This document shows, in pieces, positions 54,383 through 63,864 of a stretch of DNA of 64,000 nt. Position 1 is the stretch's first letter. Every line of letters starts with the position of its first letter. Source of the stretch: Symsagittifera roscoffensis (lineage: Eukaryota; Xenacoelomorpha; Acoela; Convolutidae); the NCBI RefSeq assembly GCF_963678635.1, contig NC_087066.1:7469954-7533953 (forward strand). The letters run 5' to 3'. The notes under the pieces are model-generated. The model was not told the DNA's origin, did not search any database, and was given only the letters and a program-made list of their open reading frames with translations. Both the position numbers and the translations under genes were made by a program.

Positions 54383-57062
54383 AGACGTGAGGTCTCGCAA
54401 GAGGAAGAGAGACGTGGAGGGATTGGGAAGTCCTTCGGCGGATGCGGTCTCGGAGAAGAACTTGAGAGAGACGGCCCCCATGGTTCTGGCACGATGGAAG
54501 ACAGCAGCCTACAAGAGTAGCTACGAGCCGAGGAAACTGCTCGATGTAGAAAAGGAGATGGAGATCCCCGCCAGTTCAGCAAGGGAAGAAGACTTCAAAC
54601 CTCAGAGGATAAAAATGAAGCGAGGTTCAACGAGCGGGCAGACCTGGGAAGTGGACGTCGGTAATGAATGGGTCTCAAATGAACACCAGGCTACTGGGAA
54701 GCAAGTGACTAGCGATCCTCTTGAGAAAAATAAAACGAGGAACACCGCCCGACCGTGGTGGGTGGCCCTGGAAACATTGCAGGAATTGGAAGACTGCCTG
54801 AAGAAGCTCGACAGTGGAGTGTCACGCAAACGACGCAACTGGGCTACCCAGCAGAAGGCTGGTATCAATAAATTAGAGTTGGGGAGCCAGCTGAAGAGAA
54901 CTTGGCAGAGCTTGTTGAAGGATCATTTTGAAGAAGCGATGAGAACATCATCATCGGCATCGCCGTTGATGGCGAATCCCTTTATTAGGACCGCAGGGCA
55001 ACTGATGTTTGCGTGGAGCCTGTTGGGAATAGAGTTAGAGACACTAAGTTCGTACGACAAGTTGAAGTTGGGAGGCAAGAACCTAGAGGTATATCGAATG
55101 CTGATGCAGCATGTTGCTAGGGACAACTCAGGCTTGAGCCTGGCAAGGAGGAAGGATGCTACCTGCTTCTTGAGATGGACGATGTCGACGATGACTGACA
55201 GTACCATCCTAGCATGTCACCAGAGAGCAATTGGAAGCAAGACGCTGGAGATGAGAGTCTCCACAGTAATCTTGAATGTGTACCAGAGTACTGGGATAAA
55301 AAAGGAAGATGGTTCTAGGCAATCTCTGGAGAGCCACAGGAAGTTAGATGAGATACGGAGGTTCTACAACAAGAAGTTCAAGGAGAAACACGACGTTCAC
55401 CGTAACCTGGCTCCTCCAGGAGAGTACTCGAAACCCAACAAGAAGGGAGAGTATCAGTATGTGTCTGGAGTGATGGGGATGGCATACAACCCTTTCCTAG
55501 ACTTTGAAGCTGGAGGTGCCCACAGAAACTATGAGGTGGCGGAGTTGCTGAAGTTCTGGATAGAGAGGATAATGGAGATAGACCCTGTGGAAAGAGAGAG
55601 ACCTAGTCTGGCTTTGATTCTCGAGAGGACACCGGAAGTAATAAGTGTGCCACGCTCAAGTAAAAGAGTAGAACTAAGAATGGGTAACGGGAACGGCACG
55701 TTGACCACGAATCTGGGAGTGGTGTGGAAGTTGCTCAGGCCCTCCTGGTGTCCACATCCCCATGCGAGCCTGATCGAGGAAGTCACTGAGCGAGTGAGAT
55801 TGGCGCCGACAGAGGATGAAGATTTAGCGACCTTGAGTATAGTACATAGACTGATCCTGCCTCAGATGAAGGAGTCAAGTGAGATGACGAGCGGAACAGG
55901 GTCGGTAAAGAAGATGGAGCCGGGCAGTTGTCTTGACTCGACGTGTGGGAATGGCGAGCACACCTGTGACGGACGATCGTGCATCAGGATACAGTCTTTC
56001 CAGAAAAAAGACCTAGTCACCTGGTTTGAAGATATCACCGAAAGGGAGAAAAGTGAGATACAGATAGTGGCTGAGTGTTACGCGAGTACCACTGTGAACC
56101 TAGCAACAGCTCTGGGGTTCTTCTCGAGAATGTGTAGTCTCCAGTCATTGGAGAGGCTAGAGTCAGAACACCACTTGGTGACCGCGTTGAGCGTGGAGTC
56201 ATGGCCCGGAGTGTTGCAGGTGACCCAGAAACACATCAAGAGTTGGAAGGTTGGACTCGAAGCGGAGATGGGATTTCCCATGAGCGAAGCCTATGGACTG
56301 CCTCTAAATGCGAAGTCCCTAGTGGGGTCAGTGATGGCCAACCTATGTGGCAGCCACTATCCATTGCACATGGCGATGGTAGAAGTATCCAGCCAGAGGG
56401 TATTGATAGACAAAGCCTTCTCAGTGCCCAAATGTGTAAGACTGGCTCGGATGTCACATCATTCACACAAGCTGTTCAGGAAGATCCGAGGAACAGTGCC
56501 TAAAGAACAAAGGGACGAATTGAGTGAAATCTGGGGTGAAGGACTTCTAGGCTTAGAGAGCGAAAATACAAGTGACCTCGAGAGACAAAACGTGATTGGG
56601 AAACCCATGGTAAGTGCCCCAAACTTGGAAGAAGTCGACGTGATACACGAGAAGATGATGGAACTTGAGCCTCTCCTAGAAGCCTCGGGAGAACGCAATC
56701 TTAGGAGCATCGACCTCACACACGGGGATTGTCCGTGCCACTGTCTGGCGCAGACAGTGTGGTACCCAGACCAAGCCAATCTCTGCCTGATCTGGGATGT
56801 AGAAGAAATCAGGTCGTTGGGACTACCCGAGCATCAACAAAAAGTGACCATCTTGGTGGTGAGCACAATGCTGGCTCTACGATGGATGGAAGAAAACATA
56901 GCAAAGTATCGAGAATCGAAGACGCCAACAGCAGAGTCGATTCACGCAATAGATTACAGCAGGAGACTTGAGTTGTTCGAGACAGCATGCAAGGTGTTTG
57001 CCATACCAATGGAAGTCAGACACGTGTGGAGCCGCTTGAGATTCTTTCCTGGTTATATGTAG
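54318..57062 (+). CDS. Accessory ORF D, 914 aa, unassigned
   Basis: It starts inside the end of ORF C. The N-terminal 30-50 residues are basic with an NLS-like SRKRKRD. Mostly helical protein follows. A cysteine cluster CLDSTCGNGEHTCDGRSC near 538-555 (C-x4-C-x6-C-x4-C) could bind metal, and HGDCPCHC occurs near 801-808. Other landmarks: QTWEVDVGNEWVS, RPWWVALETLQELE, GVMGMAYNPFLDFEAGG. No known domain was identified. The frame ends at 57062 (FFPGYM), and an overlapping frame (ORF E) continues in similar style, so a one-base change near the end is likely. Confidence 0.65.
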   Translation: MEGLGGDKEVESVMVTTTPPSKDVRSRKRKRDVEGLGSPSADAVSEKNLRETAPMVLARWKTAAYKSSYEPRKLLDVEKEMEIPASSAREEDFKPQRIKMKRGSTSGQTWEVDVGNEWVSNEHQATGKQVTSDPLEKNKTRNTARPWWVALETLQELEDCLKKLDSGVSRKRRNWATQQKAGINKLELGSQLKRTWQSLLKDHFEEAMRTSSSASPLMANPFIRTAGQLMFAWSLLGIELETLSSYDKLKLGGKNLEVYRMLMQHVARDNSGLSLARRKDATCFLRWTMSTMTDSTILACHQRAIGSKTLEMRVSTVILNVYQSTGIKKEDGSRQSLESHRKLDEIRRFYNKKFKEKHDVHRNLAPPGEYSKPNKKGEYQYVSGVMGMAYNPFLDFEAGGAHRNYEVAELLKFWIERIMEIDPVERERPSLALILERTPEVISVPRSSKRVELRMGNGNGTLTTNLGVVWKLLRPSWCPHPHASLIEEVTERVRLAPTEDEDLATLSIVHRLILPQMKESSEMTSGTGSVKKMEPGSCLDSTCGNGEHTCDGRSCIRIQSFQKKDLVTWFEDITEREKSEIQIVAECYASTTVNLATALGFFSRMCSLQSLERLESEHHLVTALSVESWPGVLQVTQKHIKSWKVGLEAEMGFPMSEAYGLPLNAKSLVGSVMANLCGSHYPLHMAMVEVSSQRVLIDKAFSVPKCVRLARMSHHSHKLFRKIRGTVPKEQRDELSEIWGEGLLGLESENTSDLERQNVIGKPMVSAPNLEEVDVIHEKMMELEPLLEASGERNLRSIDLTHGDCPCHCLAQTVWYPDQANLCLIWDVEEIRSLGLPEHQQKVTILVVSTMLALRWMEENIAKYRESKTPTAESIHAIDYSRRLELFETACKVFAIPMEVRHVWSRLRFFPGYM

Positions 57063-57490
57063 CGACGAAGGATCACATGAGGAAACATCAAAAGGAATAT
57101 CGACAATTCCAGGCCGAGATAGGACCAGATGCCTTCAAAATACCTCTGCTGACCTATCGAAATGCGATCACGACGGGGTGGAAAAGAGTGGGTAGAGTAT
57201 CCAGAGACAACACTAAAGCGAGGGAATCAATACTGGAGGAGGACCTGGCGAAGAATGTAAGCCTGAGTCTTCACAATTCCTTCTGTTTGAACCGGGAGTC
57301 GAAGGTGAAGAGCTTACCGAATCAAGCGAAGAGATTGCAAGAGCAAAGGGAGTGGATGCGATCCTATGAACAGCTGAAGGCTTGGGAGGAGATCGTGATC
57401 AGCTCCGATGACGAAGAAGCACTATTGGAACAGATCACAGTGTCAAAAGTATCTGGATCGGGTACCACGAGGGCAAAGAACGCAAGGTGA
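56987..57490 (+). CDS. Accessory ORF E, likely C-terminus of ORF D
   Basis: 168 codons in another frame, overlapping ORF D by 76 bases. EILSWLYVATKDHMRKHQKE begins just where ORF D ends, followed by basic helices and an acidic end VISSDDEEALLEQI. It is best read as the frame-shifted tail of ORF D rather than an independent protein. Confidence 0.5.
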   Translation: MQGVCHTNGSQTRVEPLEILSWLYVATKDHMRKHQKEYRQFQAEIGPDAFKIPLLTYRNAITTGWKRVGRVSRDNTKARESILEEDLAKNVSLSLHNSFCLNRESKVKSLPNQAKRLQEQREWMRSYEQLKAWEEIVISSDDEEALLEQITVSKVSGSGTTRAKNAR

Positions 57491-57928
57491 GCCAGTGGCT
57501 CAAAAGGAAAATTCTAGAGTCTTGAGTCTTGAGAGGGAAGGGACTCGAGGGTGAACTCGGATGAAATCTGGGTTCACGAAAAAGAAATTTTAACGAATAA
57601 GATATTGTTATTAATATGCTAGATCTATTATATAAATCAAAATGCTGCATGACAATTTCCTGATTGAATAGGACAAAAGAAATTTTAAATCACCAACTTA
57701 AAAAGCGTGAATTCATAAGGTGCAGGTGTGTGCAGATTTTGATTGCTGTTTAGCGATAGTGTGAAAATTTTATATGGTCGTAAATTTTGGAAGGTAGATA
57801 AACTTGAGTCTGCTGCAAACTTCTGTAAATGACCACTGGCACTGTATCTTGAGTGACACTCGGGCTTCTGGGGATTCACTGACAACGACAGCACGCGATG
57901 AGGACATCGATCTTGAGTCCGGGGAGTA
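57491..57928 (+). other. 3' untranslated region before the 3' LTR
   Basis: About 440 bp, AT-rich, non-coding. A short purine-rich GGGGAG lies directly before the LTR start and may be a minimal polypurine tract, although it is much shorter than usual. Confidence 0.5.
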
Positions 57929-58826
57929 TGTGCCAGTCGGTCATGTCTGGAAGTTTGACCTTGAGAGACACGAAAATACGTAATTTTGGAGTGGAATTTT
58001 AATTTTCAAAATTTCGAATAGAGCCTGTCATGCTCAGTTTTCTCGTGCCAACTGAAAACACAAAGTGAGAAATCAGAACATCCGAATTTACAATTGCGAG
58101 AAAATACTCAAGAAAAACAGCGGGAAATTGCTATTCGCAATTTCCAGATATAAAAATAGGACACGAGTAGAGCTGTCTTATCCCGAAATAGGAGGAGAGA
58201 CGATAAATAGAAGAAAGAACGACTACTCGGAACGAACTAGAGTGAACCTTCAATGGAAAGGTGGACAGCTTGAGTGTCCCAATGGTTCAAACAAAAACTC
58301 AAGTTCTAGAGCCAGAACTTACTTCCGTTACCAAAACTGATCAGTATCAAACTTATTTAGTTAAATTACCTAGTTCTTGAGTTGCTTACCAATTTAATTA
58401 CTCCCTGTACTCGAGTACATCAACATGTGAGTCCCCAATTTAAATTTTTCGAGTGTGTTTTATGATTGTTATGTTGAGATAAGGTGAGTTTTAGGTTGAT
58501 CCATCTGAAAGGGATCAAAGTTCCACTGTCCAATAAAAAGTAACTTAACGGATTGTTCCGACCCTGTTTTTAACGGCGTTCGCGTATTTTGGGTATTTTG
58601 AGACCTAAGTATGGGGACGTTCTTGTTTTCTAGAGTGGGGGGGATATTTTGGTAGTAGCCTTCAAGCTGTAACGGGTTCTAGTCTCATGTCGCAAGCGAA
58701 CCGAATTGGCTCCGACCGTTCTTGAGGTAGAAAAACACAAGAGATAGTGTCCCTGACTCTTGAGCCAATGGTTATAGGGCCTATTTTCTTAAGCCTCATG
58801 TGTGACTAAAGTAGGCAACTGTTACA
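57929..58826 (+). mobile_element. 3' LTR of the giant element
   Basis: TGTGCCAGTCGG to CAACTGTTACA, 898 bp. Near-identical to the 5' LTR copies except for a roughly 30-bp insertion (about 58243-58272) and scattered substitutions. High identity to the 5' copies points to a recent insertion or gene conversion. Confidence 0.85.
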
Positions 58827-59473
58827 TAGTGTTTTTATGGCGCTCCTGGGTGTTTTTACGACATCATGACTACGGAGTCGAACCCACTTGACACAGCTCC
58901 GGGCTGCATGCCCATTCTAGAGTACCGGTGGTACGGTTCAGCGGGAACGTGTAAACCTTCCGGTTGTACCGTGATAGCTTTTTAAGAAAACTTGAGAAAA
59001 CTTCCTGGTACGCTCTCTGAACGAGGCCTAGCTAACCGAGTAAGGGGGGGGGGGTAACTAGGGGGACAAAAACACGAGCAAAAAGACAAAAAGCGAAACA
59101 AAAACAAGAAAAGAAGTATAGAAAAAGGAACAAAAACCATAAAACGAAAAGACAGTGACTTTGATACCAGATCATTTGGATCAAACCTTTATATTAATTA
59201 AATAGTATACCCATACTGTTTTATAAGACCGATCGTTTCGATCAATCTAGCAATTTAAACCAGTGACTCTGAAAAGGTGCCCGAGTGGGGGCGTTGTTAA
59301 GGGTTTTCAGACAGATTGCAACATAGCCGGACCACTAGGAGACTTGACTGGAAGAGGTGACCAGTCGAGTGGGGAAAGTGGTTCACAAGGATCGAACCGG
59401 ACCACTGGGAGACTTGACTGGAAAGGGTGACCAGTCGAGTGGGAAAGTGGTTCACAAGGATCGAAACGGACCG
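58827..59473 (+). repeat. Second leader copy after the 3' LTR
   Basis: It matches the leader from 37825 to about 38310, including the candidate PBS, the B-box-like motif and the G-run. It has about 75 bp (59217-59291) absent from the 5' leader. Two to three tandem copies of a roughly 68-bp GGACCACT..GAGACTTGACTGGAA unit follow, where the 5' leader has one. This would be the left part of a second element sharing the 3' LTR. Confidence 0.8.
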
Positions 59474-59590
59474 CTCCGACCGTTCTTGAGGTAAAAAAAC
59501 GCAAGAGATAGTGTCCCTGACTCTTGAGCCAATGGTTATAGGGCCTATTTATTTAAGCCTCATGTGAGACTAAAGTAGGCGACTGTTACA
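59474..59590 (+). mobile_element. LTR tail fragment
   Basis: It matches the last 117 bp or so of the LTR (CTCCGACCGTTCTTGAGG through GCGACTGTTACA). With the preceding LTR and leader it forms an LTR-leader-LTR-tail remnant, that is, a neighbouring element with its interior deleted. Confidence 0.85.
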
Positions 59591-59849
59591 AAAGTTATTT
59601 TGTCATTTATTGTTCCGAGAACGCAAGCGGCGTTCGCAATCTGTTTTGCAAGGGAGATTCTCTGTTTTAAAAAGCTGCCTGCTCTGGGTTCCTTGGTGCA
59701 TATGCTTAGGTTCTTACAAAGCTTGCACAAAAAAAATGCCGTGCTAGGGCCGGCCGCGCCTTGAATTTCAAAAGCCAGCGGTTGAAAAAGATATCCATTA
59801 TCTACAAGATGTTTATACTTGTCATTTTTTCGCTCTTCCGCTTCAGCGG
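59591..59849. other. Right flank of the LTR complex
   Basis: Unique-looking sequence beginning AAAGTTATTTTG. It does not match the left flank as a target duplication. It contains a GC-rich GGGCCGGCCGCGCC near 59747. Confidence 0.5.
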
Positions 59850-61490
59850 CAGCCGTACCAGGGTTACAAACAGAACCGGCATTAATCCTACAAGGAGCTT
59901 AGGAGTCTATTACCGTTACATCCCACAACATTACCAACAGCCCATGGAACGAGCGTCAAACCGTCTGGTCGCTTCTGATTGGTCCTGTAGGGGTGTCGTG
60001 GTTCTAAAACAGACGGAATGTGAGTAGAAGATAAATTCTGCTTGATAAAGGCATTCACGTTTGAATGCCTAGAGAATCTCCCTGCACTTTTGAGGCAAGA
60101 AAGACCATGCCAACCATCCTCGGTAACGTCTTTTTCGCACACGCATTTATGCCGTTCGCATATTTTTGATCCTAATCGAAGTCCTAGCGCAATTCTGAGT
60201 TGTTGGTTCGACAGTTTTAACCTTAAACTTTTGCACGGGATGACTTTCAAGCATTGGGAGTTAAATCTATCTTGGAAAGCGTTGAATCTTTTTACGTCCG
60301 TTGGTTCGAGTCGTAAATTCAAGTCTGCAATTTCGCTGTCAAAAATTGGCTCCGTCCAATTTTTTTGGATTTCATTTTTTGGAGCCATTTCAATTTTTCC
60401 AAGTTCAAACCACCGTTTGAGCGCATCATCATAGGTTCCATCCACATGCTCCAAACCAAAGATTTCGCTCAAGGTATCATCTTTTGCTCCTACTGCTGAG
60501 GCTAAGAAAGCGGGTAAAGCGAGTAGCCGTGCGGAAGAAACGCCCAAACCACCTTTGGCTGCCGGAGAACTGCTTGTAAAAACTGGTTGTAATCCATTTT
60601 CACGTTAGTGACCTTGCACAACGAATTTGTTAGGAAATTGTCGTAGCGTTCCAAAAAATCATTTTGCAAAAAAACAAGGGCTCGTACCCAAAAAATATAG
60701 GAGTGTTGGTATGCTAAAGCAGTTTTTCAGTCGGTAAAACCATAATGGGCGTTTAGTTTGTCAGACGAGATTTTTTCAAGCTCCTTAATTTTTTTGTCGA
60801 GCAATCATTTTCGGCAAAGTTTACCGATTGGAGATCCTAAAATGAGGAGTTTTTTTGATGTTTTTTTTTATTTTGGGGCAAATTTTTCGAAAATGTGTTA
60901 AAATTGAAAAATATTGTGTACTAGTAATCGGTCTCAAAAAACAAAGTTCGCACTTCTCGGTGTTCACGCTCAGGCTGTAAATTTGTTCCGATTTTAAATG
61001 TTTTTAAGGTCTCGGAGTACTACCTTATTGTCGTCGGCTAAATTTCCGTCATCTAAATACCAAATGTTAGTTTTCGACTCCAACTGTTTGATTAGTGTTT
61101 GATCCGAAGCAGCAAGCCTTATTCCTCCCTTTACATTTCCCTAATCGAGCTTAATACTTATTATTTTTATTCTCTGCTCGAGGTCACTCAGAGGCGGGCT
61201 TGGGGATGGGGTCTTGGAAGTGACAGGTCATTTGCTCGAATTTTTTTTATTTATCAAAGAGCTCATGCTTGTGGTCTGTTTGCGTCCACTTCTTTTCGGT
61301 TGCTCCAAAAAAACAAGAACGACCTTAAAAAAATTAGCCATTTTGTAACATCTTCTACATTGTAGACGATGTCATTTATTTTGTCCGACAGACTTTCCGC
61401 CAAGGGAACACGCGAGTCTTTCGGTACTCTCTTGAGTACTCGGACATTTGAGATGGCTGTATTAACATAATTTTCTAGCACTAAATCATT
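59850..61490 (-). pseudogene. Decayed LINE with YLDD reverse transcriptase
   Basis: Reading from the 5' side (61481) on the minus strand: RVLKRVPKDSRVPLAESLSD; then, after frame changes, the catalytic core YLDDGNLADDNKVVL near 61020-61075; then a C-terminal ORF (60547-59888) with SARLLALPAFLAS, LGLRLGSKICERHKCVC, GLSCLKSAGRFSRHSN and KRPDGLTLVPW. The Cys/His cluster and KRPDGLTLVPW are typical of the C-terminal region of one class of non-LTR retrotransposons. Multiple stops and frame changes in the middle show it is dead. It lies directly beside the giant element. Confidence 0.7.
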
Positions 61491-62171
61491 ACCTATTGTT
61501 GCTTAATTAACAGATTTTACATCAACGCATAAAGTACACTGAAACCATTGGGTATTCTTAGAGTCGCTAAGAGAAATATTTACACAAGTGATATGATACC
61601 AACTAGAACAACAATCACATCTAATCCAATTTATCAGTCCTGAAGGTTTTCAGCAATCCTTGCTTGTAAACCATCTTGACGCAGCACAAAGGTAAAAAAA
61701 AGGATTTTGACTTGAATTTAAGGGACTGAACTAACCCATGATAAGCGGTTAGTGTGAATTTTATATATCAGCAAATAAAAAAAATAAAAGACAATTAAAT
61801 TAATTTAAATTTTAAAATCCAATTAAAAAAACCAAAATAAGGAACAACCTCACCCCAGCTCAGTAGGTTCAACGGTGCCACCAGACTCTTCAAGCCAGTT
61901 CCAGATTCCCAACTCCCCACAAAAAGCCACTTGACAGACCTCTCTCTAAAATCCCGCAGAGGGCGCTCCACAAACAGGCACAAACATCAAACATACCAAA
62001 TCTATTTAATAAGTTTATCACAACAATTAGGCTAAATTTATGGCACAACAATTAATGAGGAGTGCAATCCTCTGCCTTAGGGGATGCAAAAATCTTAAAA
62101 ACACATCCAACATAGACAATTCTATCTGTGCAATAATCAAGGAGGGTAGAATTTAATTGACAATTCTCTTG

Positions 62172-62442
62172 ATGCATTAATATCGACTTGATTTATTCAC
62201 AATATTTTGCCGATGTATTTATATAGCGTTGGCACGGCCCTATCCAAATTGTGCAAGTACCGTCGCATTACGGAAGGGCCTATTTTAATTGACTTTTTTA
62301 ATATCACAATGCATTAAATGCTGACTTGACTTAATTCCTGCAATATTGTTCATTGATGTTTTTATATAATGCTGGTATGGGCCCTATCCAGCTTGTGCAC
62401 GACCGTACCTAAGCGGAAGGGTCCTTTTTTCAATTGACTATT
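62172..62442. repeat. Degenerate tandem duplication, about 130-bp unit
   Basis: Copy 1 at 62172-62296 and copy 2 at 62310-62442 share, in order, TGCATTAA, GACTTGA, CAATATT, TTTATATA, CCCTATCCA, TTGTGCA, CGGAAGGG and AATTGACT. They are diverged, so the duplication is old. Confidence 0.7.
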
Positions 62443-62627
62443 AGTTCTGCAAGTTGCAATTCTAAAAAACTTGACTCGGTAAAAAAATATATCATCATAA
62501 GTAGAGAACCCGTATTTGTACATAGTCTTAAGCTAGTCCTAGTTTAAGTAACACCTTTCATCCGCGTTCAACAAAAATTTTACCTGGAGTAACTTCGATT
62601 GCGTTGAAATTGTAAACTGAACAAACA

Positions 62628-62654
62628 TTTCGCACAATTTCAGTGCATCTTCAG
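62628..62654 (-). ncRNA. Possible hammerhead ribozyme core
   Basis: The minus strand reads CTGAAGA, then a hairpin GCAC..GTGC, then GAAA, which is the CUGANGA, stem II, GAAA order of hammerhead ribozymes. Penelope-like elements are known to carry hammerheads in their terminal regions, and PLE remnants lie directly upstream on the same strand. One extra base sits at the base of stem II. Stem III and the NUH cleavage site were not convincingly found. Confidence 0.3.
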
Positions 62655-62929
62655 GTTCGAAAATCTATCTTATATGTACAGAAATATCAAAAATCATAAA
62701 AAGTGTCAAACACATAATCCATGAAAGTATTATAAAGTTGTTACTTGATTTCTATTGTGCAATCAAAATTTAAATACCCCGCCAAATTTATTCTGAGAAT
62801 TTGTTATTTTTCCCAATTTCTACTTCAAATTTTCGGTTTGAATTTTATTGTCATCCTAACATGTCGATTTTTTAAAAATAATTAGTCGTTTTAGCCCTAT
62901 TTCGATGTTTTTAGATGTTCGTTTTGTGA

Positions 62930-63770
62930 ACATTAGCTTCAATGTGAGCTCCCTGTTTTTAAATTTGTCGCGTTTGTTGAGTCCTGGAATCTTTTTCCAA
63001 ATATGCAGCGCTTCTATTTAATAATTTATTATAGCTATTGGCCTGGTCAATGATCTTCTAACATAATTTTGAACTCAATTCATCGCCTCAACAACCTTTC
63101 AGATGTTTCCCGAATGAAGTATTCGCTTTTCCGTGCTCCTACCCCAAGTGATAAGATTCTCCTTTTTACTTTCCTCGTCGTGAACACTACTTGCATTGCG
63201 CCAATTTTCGCACTTTCTTCGCAAACGTCTCAGTATGCTTACCTCGATATTGAATAATCAGCATGGGTGGTAGTTCCTTATACTGCTAGTAGAAGTTATA
63301 TGATTGTCACTCTTGCTCCTGATGTTATTATTCTCCACTGTGATCTTTCCGTAGACAGGAGACACAACCCCAGACGACCAGTAACCTGGATACTGGTTGT
63401 CTGACCACTGTTTACGATTGATGTTTTTTGCTTTAGCAAAACTTCCCCAGGTAGACGTACTCCGGAAGACTCAGTGAACAGCTCCTTCAATTATATTCTT
63501 TTTATACTAATAAAGATACAGGGGCACATCAAGCAAAGATGGTACCTGTATCACAGTTGGTTTCGATGCCAGCCACATCTCACTCTCCTGTTCTTACCGA
63601 TATTTAAGTCCAAATCTAGAAAAGCAAGATATCCCGAGGCTGCGAGTGAGAATGAATTCTGTTGGCAGCTTGAAGTTCTTTTTCAGAGTCACTTTGAAGT
63701 ACTTTTTCAAGGAAGACGAGGTTCTGCCTCTTCTTCCTTCCTTGAAATTTTTACAATACCACTATAATTT
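62930..63770 (-). pseudogene. Penelope-like element, C-terminal RT and GIY-YIG remnant
   Basis: Minus strand, order 5' to 3': FLDLDLNIGKNRRVRCGWHR, typical of PLE/related RT thumb regions; IIEGAVH then VFRSTSTWGSFAKA; NRKQWSDNQYPGYWSSGVV; QVVFTTRKVKRRILSL; and, near 62930-63000, a segment of the type seen at the end of PLE GIY-YIG domains (ALHIWKKIPGLNKRDKFKNR). Stops and frame changes interrupt every part. It complements the N-terminal remnant at 28.2 kb and may be the same family. Confidence 0.65.
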
Positions 63771-63864
63771 AGCTATGTTTTGTGAGTAACTTCACTTTTG
63801 AACAGGGCGCAGTCAAACAAATCGAATCTACGAGGTTCAGAGTTCTTTTGGAAAATCTTCAGGA

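Larger units (their letters stand above)
36957..58826 (+). mobile_element. Giant Ty3/gypsy-class LTR retroelement
   Basis: About 21.9 kb between the outer ends of the inner 5' LTR (36957-37824) and the 3' LTR (57929-58826), far larger than a usual 5-10 kb gypsy element. Order: LTR, 2.1-kb leader with a minisatellite, gag, second zinc knuckle and protease-like region, RT, RNase H, an insert, integrase, macro domain, then a coiled-coil/SGNH-hydrolase ORF and large ORFs of 1177 and 914 codons. RT-RH-IN order and RT motifs place it in Ty3/gypsy. All ORFs are on the same strand and closely packed, so the accessory part appears integral rather than a nested insertion. Several stops and one-base frame changes interrupt gag/pol, so this copy is probably not autonomous. 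No envelope-like protein with signal peptide and membrane anchor was recognised. Confidence 0.85.
61491..62929. other. AT-rich intergenic sequence
   Basis: No gene is supported. It contains a degenerate tandem duplication (62172-62442) and a possible hammerhead-like core (62628-62654) associated with the Penelope-like remnant to the right. Confidence 0.5.

Noticed and set aside
48650-57490. Envelope-like function for the accessory ORFs
   Set aside because: I see no signal peptide, fusion-peptide or C-terminal membrane anchor. ORF A has an SGNH hydrolase domain, and C and D look cytosolic or nuclear.
57924-59595. Target-site duplication flanking the element
   Set aside because: Bases before the 5' LTR (CGAAA) and after the LTR tail (AAAGT) do not match as a direct 4-6 bp repeat. 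Rearrangement at both ends may have removed it.
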